From assembly GCA_934098395.1 (NCBI GenBank), contig CAKOOM010000001.1:248001-312000 (forward strand): 64,000 nucleotides of DNA. The letters run 5' to 3'. The notes under the pieces were generated by a model. It was not told the DNA's origin. It worked only from the letters and a program-made list of their open reading frames with translations, and searched no databases. The DNA is from an uncultured Bacilli bacterium (GTDB taxonomy: Bacteria; Bacillota_I; Bacilli_A; RF39; UBA660). Of this stretch, positions 59,284 through 64,000 are shown piece after piece (positions within the stretch are counted from its first letter, which is position 1; each line of letters starts with the position of its first letter). A program made the translations under genes and the position numbers.

Positions 59284-59314
59284 GAGAGAGTGTTAATTAC
59301 TCTCTTTTATTATT
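59284..59314 (+). terminator. Rho-independent terminator
   Basis: AGAGAGT and ACTCTCT pair around GTTAATT; TTTTATTATTTT follows. Confidence 0.7.
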
Positions 59315-59342
59315 TTGATTATATTTGAATTTATGATATAAT
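59315..59342 (+). promoter_or_regulatory. Promoter (TTGATT-16-TATAAT, extended -10)
   Basis: TTGATT at 59,315-59,320 and TATAAT at 59,337-59,342 with TGA before the -10, 23 bp upstream of ATG 59,366. Confidence 0.65.
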
Positions 59343-59365
59343 TTTGTTAATTACGAGGTGATGAA

Positions 59366-59950
59366 ATGGGTAATAATAATGACTTTGAGATAAAGATAAC
59401 AAAAAATGGTGATATTTATAGGGTGGAAATTAGTGATGATCTTTTAATTAAAGAATTTGTTGGAAAAATAAAATCTGATAATAAATATCAAATTTTAACT
59501 TTAATTAGTAGTAATGTTCTTTGGAATAGTATTATTCAAAAGATTGATAAAGGTGTATACTATGTAATGTCAAAAGATAATAAAATATTTAATATAGCTT
59601 TTGCAGATAATGGATTAAAAATTGACGAGAGAATAAGTTTAGATGAAGATATAATTACTGGTAAGAAGAATATTGTTGAAGAGAAAATTATTACTCTTGA
59701 TTTTGAAAATATGAATTATTATTATTTTAGTGGTAAACATGATAGTAATGGTAGTACATATTATGGAAAATATTATAGTAAGAAAAAAACATCTCATATT
59801 CAAGAATTTTATTTTTCAGCTGAAGAATGTTATGATGAGATTAGTAAAATAATTTTTGATTTAAATGATTATGGTATTAGTGATGTTATAGATATGGAAA
59901 TGATAGATAAGTATGTATTGTTAGAAATAGATAAGAGAAGAAAAAAGTAA
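59366..59950 (+). CDS. Cytosolic protein of unknown function
   Basis: A 194-aa protein without signal peptide or TM. It has a beta-rich first half (FEIKITKNGDIYRVEISDD) and a YYYFSGKHDSNGSTYYGKYY segment in the middle. I do not recognise a family. It has its own promoter, a GAGGTGATG ribosome site and a terminator, so it is monocistronic. Confidence 0.6.
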   Translation: MGNNNDFEIKITKNGDIYRVEISDDLLIKEFVGKIKSDNKYQILTLISSNVLWNSIIQKIDKGVYYVMSKDNKIFNIAFADNGLKIDERISLDEDIITGKKNIVEEKIITLDFENMNYYYFSGKHDSNGSTYYGKYYSKKKTSHIQEFYFSAEECYDEISKIIFDLNDYGISDVIDMEMIDKYVLLEIDKRRKK

Positions 59951-59977
59951 AATATAGTTAAATAACTATATTTTTTC
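59949..59977 (+). terminator. Rho-independent terminator
   Basis: AAATATAGTTA and TAACTATATTT form an 11-bp perfect stem with a 2-nt apex and a T-run. Confidence 0.8.
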
Positions 59978-60050
59978 TGTACCTTGAAATGTTTCCTGTA
60001 GATAATTAACTTTTAATAATATACTTATTATGTGAAGGGAGAGAAAATTT

Positions 60051-61199
60051 ATGAATCAAGAAAAAATTGGTAAATTTATTATGGAATGTCGAAAAAATAA
60101 GGGGATGACACAATCGGTTTTGGCTGAGAGATTGGGTGTTTCTGATAGAACGATAGGTAACTGGGAAAATGGTAGAAATATGCCAGATTTATCTTTATTT
60201 AAACCAATATGTGAAGAATTAGATATTTCTATAAATGAACTTATTAGTGGAGAGAAAATAAATGACGATAAATATCAGAAGAAGTTAGAAGAAAATCTTA
60301 TATATACGATAGATTATTCAAATAAAAAAATAAAATCTAGTAATAGTTTAATGAGTATTGTTTTAATAGTAGTTGGAATACTTTTGGCTTTTACTTCGAT
60401 GACAATATTTCCATCTGATAGTTCATGGGGAGTTAAATTTTTAGTTATTGGGGGAATTATATCTTTGATTGGAGTAAATAGACTGATAAATCATATTCCT
60501 TTTATTAAGAGATTATTGATTTGTTTTTGTTATTTTATCTTATTTTTATTAGTACTTTTTGTTATTGATTATGTAAGTGTTATTTCTTTAAAACAGATGC
60601 CTAGATTTTGTTATATAAAAAGATATACCGATAATGTTTTGGAATGTGAAAATATATTTTATAATGCTTATATTGTTAATAGGGATACGATAAATGAGTA
60701 TATTATTATTGATAAAGATAAGGAATATAATATGGATACGATACCTAATGTGCCTTTTAATAGAAATAAGTCTGGAATAGATAATATTATTAAATATAAA
60801 AATAAATATATAGGAGATAATAGTAATACGAGTGGACTTATTAATTCGTTACCATTATCTGAATATGGTTATGTTTTTGAGATAGATAGTGAGAATAAGG
60901 GATTGATAATAGATTATCATATTACTGATTGGTATATTAATAATGATAATTATTTAGAGAAGAGTATTGTTTATAATTCGGTATCGATATTTGCATTAAT
61001 AGAAAATGTTAATTATATTAAATATAATTTTAGTGGTAAACAATATGTTGTTAAAAGAGATATGATTGAGAATAACTATCCTTATTATGATACCGTGGTG
61101 ATGAATGGGGTAGATAAAGTATTATTTAATAAGTATGTTGAGGGTAAGATAAATGATACGAATTTTATAAATGAAATATTTAAAGATACTATACAATAA
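60051..61199 (+). CDS. Membrane-bound XRE regulator with extracytoplasmic DUF4825-like domain
   Basis: A 382-aa protein. Residues 1-65 form an XRE helix-turn-helix (GMTQSVLAERLGVSDRTIGNWENG). A short linker leads to four or so TMs (about 100-185). Residues 215-382 lie outside and resemble DUF4825 (YKNKYIGDNSNTSGLINSLP, SVSIFALIENVNYIKYNF). DUF4825 occurs in Bacillota membrane proteins, including some linked to beta-lactam sensing. This design suggests a one-step signal transducer from surface to DNA. No obvious target operon is adjacent. Confidence 0.75.
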   Translation: MNQEKIGKFIMECRKNKGMTQSVLAERLGVSDRTIGNWENGRNMPDLSLFKPICEELDISINELISGEKINDDKYQKKLEENLIYTIDYSNKKIKSSNSLMSIVLIVVGILLAFTSMTIFPSDSSWGVKFLVIGGIISLIGVNRLINHIPFIKRLLICFCYFILFLLVLFVIDYVSVISLKQMPRFCYIKRYTDNVLECENIFYNAYIVNRDTINEYIIIDKDKEYNMDTIPNVPFNRNKSGIDNIIKYKNKYIGDNSNTSGLINSLPLSEYGYVFEIDSENKGLIIDYHITDWYINNDNYLEKSIVYNSVSIFALIENVNYIKYNFSGKQYVVKRDMIENNYPYYDTVVMNGVDKVLFNKYVEGKINDTNFINEIFKDTIQ

Positions 61200-61216
61200 T
61201 GTATAGTATTTTTTAT
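61188..61216 (+). terminator. Rho-independent terminator
   Basis: ACTATACA and TGTATAGT pair across the stop codon, followed by ATTTTTTAT. Confidence 0.75.
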
Positions 61217-61286
61217 AAGTAATAAAAAGTTATTTTAATATATAGATAATTATTGTATAATTATATTATAGGAGGAAAACTTTTTT

Positions 61287-62351
61287 ATGGAAAAGAAGAA
61301 AAAATGGATTATTGCTTTAATAGTAGTAATAGTTCTGTTACTGATAGTAATATTGTTTTTGTTATTTAGACATAAGACATATACGATTACTTTTAATTCA
61401 GTAGGTGGGGATAGTGTTGCTAGTATAAAGGTAAAAGAAGGTGAGAAAATAGAGTTACCTAATGAACCGAAAAAAGAGGGTTATAAGTTTGTTGGTTGGA
61501 CTAATTCGGAAGGGATGGTTATAACAAAGGATGTTGTGGTAGATAATGATATTATATTGACAGCTAATTGGATAAGTAAGGATGCGGATACATATGTCAT
61601 TAGTTATGTGCTTACTGATGGTAGTATATATAATGTTATTGTTGAGAAAGATAAGACTATTTTATTTCCGGTAAATCCGGTTAGAGACGGGTATGTATTT
61701 TTAGGATGGGTAGATGAAGAGAATAATTATATTACTAAAAATATGTTTGTTACAAAAGCTTTGAAACTTAGTGCAGTATGGGCTAAGAAAGGAGCTAATA
61801 CAGTAGTTGTTAAAGTAAATGCGGATAATGGTAGTGATATTGATAGTATTTTGATGGAAGATGGTAAGAAGATACTACTACCGGTAGCTCCAAGTAAGGA
61901 TGGGTATAAATTTGTTTCTTGGATAGATAGTAATGGAGATGAAATTACTAAGGATACGATTATAAATAAGAATATGACTATTAAAGCAAAGTGGGTTTTG
62001 CCATATACTTGTCCGGATGAATGTACTCCGCAAGGTGATGGTAGTAAATGTGTGAAAGAGAGTACTACAAAGATGGTAGATAGTAATGTTTGTCCGAGTG
62101 GTTATACGGAAAAATCTGGAATGTGTTTAGATTTTTCAAATAAGTATCATGCAAACAATATATCAGAAGCACCATTTTGGCAATGTAATAATGGAGATTA
62201 TATGTATAGTGAAGAGGATGATGCTGGTGGAGCATTTATGTGGTGTGTTAAGAAAACTAATAAAGTAAGCTCTAGTACATGCCCTGATGGTTATACAAAA
62301 GATGGAAATACTTGTAAGAAGACAGAAACAATAAATTGTACAGCTAATTAA
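61287..62351 (+). CDS. Surface protein with InlB-type B-repeats and Cys-rich tail
   Basis: A 354-aa protein: an N-terminal lysine-rich segment and TM (about 6-27) anchor it. Three Listeria-Bacteroides (Flg_new) repeats follow at about 30-95, 98-165 and 168-235, each with GY-F-GW or GY-F-SW and an ending ANW/AVW/AKW. The last 115 residues contain about a dozen Cys in patterns such as CPSGYTEKSGMC and CPDGYTKDGNTC. Such B-repeat proteins are cell-surface or adhesion-related. No sortase motif is seen. AGGAGG ribosome site. Confidence 0.82.
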   Translation: MEKKKKWIIALIVVIVLLLIVILFLLFRHKTYTITFNSVGGDSVASIKVKEGEKIELPNEPKKEGYKFVGWTNSEGMVITKDVVVDNDIILTANWISKDADTYVISYVLTDGSIYNVIVEKDKTILFPVNPVRDGYVFLGWVDEENNYITKNMFVTKALKLSAVWAKKGANTVVVKVNADNGSDIDSILMEDGKKILLPVAPSKDGYKFVSWIDSNGDEITKDTIINKNMTIKAKWVLPYTCPDECTPQGDGSKCVKESTTKMVDSNVCPSGYTEKSGMCLDFSNKYHANNISEAPFWQCNNGDYMYSEEDDAGGAFMWCVKKTNKVSSSTCPDGYTKDGNTCKKTETINCTAN

Positions 62352-62361
62352 TTATAATAAT

Positions 62362-62390
62362 AAAAGTGGACGATATTGTCTGCTTTTGTT
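62362..62390 (+). terminator. Rho-independent terminator
   Basis: AAAAGTGGAC pairs with GTCTGCTTTT (two G-U pairs) around GATATT, followed by T residues. Confidence 0.6.
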
Positions 62391-62407
62391 AATATGAGGA
62401 GGATTAT

Positions 62408-63208
62408 ATGAATGAGAGAAGAATTGATGAATTATTAAATACTTATTATCAGGACAATTATAACGAAGATAATAGACTGATTAGAGATAAGATGCATTTT
62501 TTGGAATTTATTACTACGACTAATTATATTGATAAATATTTAAAACCAGGTGATAGAATTTTGGAAATAGGGGCTGGTACTGGGCAATATTCTTTACATT
62601 ATGCAAGTAAGGGATATGAGGTTGATTCTTTGGAGCTTGTTAGTAGGAATATAGATATAATGCGAAGCAAAGTTACTAATTCAATGAATATAAAAATAAC
62701 TCAAGGTAATGCAATAGACTTATCAATGTATGAGGATAATACTTTTGAGGTAACGCTTTTATTAGGGCCTATGTATCATTTGTTTAAAAAATCAGAAATA
62801 AGAAAAGCTCTTGATGAAGCCATTAGGGTTACTAAGAATGGGGGACATATATATATAGCCTTTATTTTGTTTGATTTAACTATGTTATCTTGGGGATTTG
62901 TAGATAAAAATATATATGATAATATTGGTGTTAATAAACAGGTAAGTAATGATTTTATGCCAAATAATCGTGAAGAGTTGTTATTTAATATGATGTATTA
63001 TAAAGATATATGTAGACTTGTTCGTAGCTTTCCTGTTAAAGAGATTTGTTATGTGGCTACGGATGGAATAGGTAGATTGATTAAGAAAGAGATTAATGAA
63101 ATGAATGATAAAGAATATGAATTATATGTAAAATATCATTTATCTATTTGTGAAAGAGAGGATTTAATTGGCTATAGTGGGCATATTTTATCTATCATAG
63201 AAAAATAA
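62408..63208 (+). CDS. Class I SAM-dependent methyltransferase
   Basis: A 266-aa protein with SAM motif I ILEIGAGTGQYSLHYA at about 49-64, VDSLELV (motif II acidic residue) and LLLGPMYHLF in the post-II position. It is similar in build to methyltransferase-11/25 families that act on small molecules. It is unrelated in its start and tail to the methyltransferase at 58,558. AGGAGG ribosome site at 62,397. Confidence 0.82.
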   Translation: MNERRIDELLNTYYQDNYNEDNRLIRDKMHFLEFITTTNYIDKYLKPGDRILEIGAGTGQYSLHYASKGYEVDSLELVSRNIDIMRSKVTNSMNIKITQGNAIDLSMYEDNTFEVTLLLGPMYHLFKKSEIRKALDEAIRVTKNGGHIYIAFILFDLTMLSWGFVDKNIYDNIGVNKQVSNDFMPNNREELLFNMMYYKDICRLVRSFPVKEICYVATDGIGRLIKKEINEMNDKEYELYVKYHLSICEREDLIGYSGHILSIIEK

Positions 63209-63271
63209 TAATATTATTATTGTGTTTTTTTGAGAAAACCTTTATAATATTCAAAAAGAAGTGGTGATAGT

Positions 63272-64000
63272 ATGCTTAGTTATAATCGAATAGAAGATAG
63301 AGAAGAGATGCTTAAATATCATAGAACTAAGGATATGATGAATTTACTTATGTATTTTCCAGATATTAGTCCTGTACGTAATTTAACAATAGTTAAATCT
63401 ATTTTGGATTATGAAGAGAATTATGATGTTTGTAGTAAGTTACCAATGGAGAGAAATGATACACTTGTTACAAAACCTTCTATTAAAAGTATAGAGACGA
63501 AGGGGATTAATGTAAATATTGAAGATATTTTTAATAAAATGAAGGAAATAGATAGTGATTCAGTATTGGTTTTATTTAGTTTATGTCATGAACCTAGTGA
63601 AAGATATGAAAGATATGCTGGGATATCAGTTGGGGTAAGTTTAGGTACTGGAGTATATATTGATGCAGTAGGTAAGGGCTTTGATGGTAGAGAAGTATCT
63701 AAAGGAATAGCTGTTCACGAGAGATATTTTATACCTTGGTTTGATCTTAGAAGATGTAATATTAATAATTTCAGAGATTATCGCAATTATTTAATTAATG
63801 AGATAGATTATATAGAAACAAGAAATAATAGAATAGAATTTTTAACTAGTATTGGAGTAGATAAAGATGTAGCTTTAAGAAGTGTTCCTGATAAGTATCA
63901 AGAAATACCTGACTTTATATGGAGTGATATTATTAAGAATATAATTAAGAAGTTGGAAAAAATGGAAGATGAGTTATCAGCAGTGGGATTGAATGAGTTT
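63272..64000 (+). CDS. Protein of unknown function (cut by window end)
   Basis: The frame is open from ATG 63,272 (ribosome site GTGGTGAT) to the last base, 243 codons. The protein starts MLSYNRIEDREEMLKYHRTK. It is hydrophilic with no TM; segments such as SVGVSLGTGVYIDAVGKGFD and GIAVHERYFIPWFDL look like a folded domain. I do not recognise the family. Confidence 0.6.
   Translation, partial: MLSYNRIEDREEMLKYHRTKDMMNLLMYFPDISPVRNLTIVKSILDYEENYDVCSKLPMERNDTLVTKPSIKSIETKGINVNIEDIFNKMKEIDSDSVLVLFSLCHEPSERYERYAGISVGVSLGTGVYIDAVGKGFDGREVSKGIAVHERYFIPWFDLRRCNINNFRDYRNYLINEIDYIETRNNRIEFLTSIGVDKDVALRSVPDKYQEIPDFIWSDIIKNIIKKLEKMEDELSAVGLNEF

Noticed and set aside
1..64000. UGA read as tryptophan (Mycoplasma-like code)
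   Set aside because: Several genes end cleanly at TGA (for example the ABC transporter at 9,752, the MBOAT gene at 55,185 and the ATGA overlaps in the element) and Trp is encoded by TGG throughout.

Overview
The window is a very AT-rich, densely packed bacterial chromosome segment with mostly co-directional (+) genes, strong GGAGG-type Shine-Dalgarno sequences, many hairpin/T-run terminators and frequent TGnTATAAT extended -10 promoters. Gene content (str operon, gatCAB, dnaD-nth, nusB-xseAB, parC, YunB-like, YugP-like and DUF378 proteins) points to a low-GC Bacillota/Bacilli lineage. An uncultured gut anaerobe related to Erysipelotrichales/RF39 would fit, given the [FeFe]-hydrogenase and rubrerythrin. 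TGA is used as a stop and Trp is TGG, so the standard bacterial code applies and this is not a UGA-Trp Mycoplasma.

Layout. 1-5000: tail of a membrane protein, then a Tad/type II-like secretion locus (two TadE-like pseudopilins, TadZ, TadA/CpaF, a 48-aa membrane protein, TadB, TadC). 5.0-9.8 kb: yebC, a small protein, a YunB-like sporulation protein, a ZIP metal transporter (minus strand) and a MacB-like ABC transporter. 9.9-14.2 kb: rpsL-rpsG-fusA-tuf. 14.3-22.4 kb: a YugP-like protein lacking the zinc motif, an SGNH hydrolase, a likely peptidoglycan amino-acid ligase plus amidotransferase pair, arginase, a MurE-type ligase and a Nudix hydrolase.

22,796-36,542 is the most remarkable part. 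A 13.7-kb element carrying a large serine recombinase is inserted in a D-alanyl-D-alanine carboxypeptidase gene, exactly in the codons of the SxN active-site motif. The halves of the host gene remain at 22,442 and 36,541. The element ends rebuild a symmetric 50-bp attP with perfect 12-bp inverted arms around a GA dinucleotide. The cargo is not phage, conjugation or a known resistance module. It holds a LysR regulator, a degenerate Nudix, and then a tightly coupled operon: PLP aminotransferase, two ATP-grasp ligases, two P-loop kinase-like proteins, an amino-acid-type ABC importer with a permuted binding protein, a methyltransferase, a Nudix hydrolase and a HAD phosphatase. I infer a mobile small-molecule (modified amino-acid or peptide-like) pathway; its product is unknown.

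37.3-56.3 kb: a decayed gene, DUF378, a LolA/GerS-like lipoprotein with a 24-bp coding repeat, a membrane-anchored class A beta-lactamase-like protein, gatCAB, dnaD-nth, ferredoxin, a tail-anchored acidic protein, parC, rubrerythrin, galE, an [FeFe]-hydrogenase, a pilin, a lipoprotein and an MBOAT/DHHW surface-acylation pair. 56.4-64 kb: nusB-xseA-xseB, tRNA-Thr(CGT), a methyltransferase preceded by a 14-codon leader ORF and a hairpin that sequesters its ribosome binding site (an erm-like translational attenuator), a membrane XRE regulator with DUF4825, an InlB-repeat surface protein, another methyltransferase and a gene cut by the window end.
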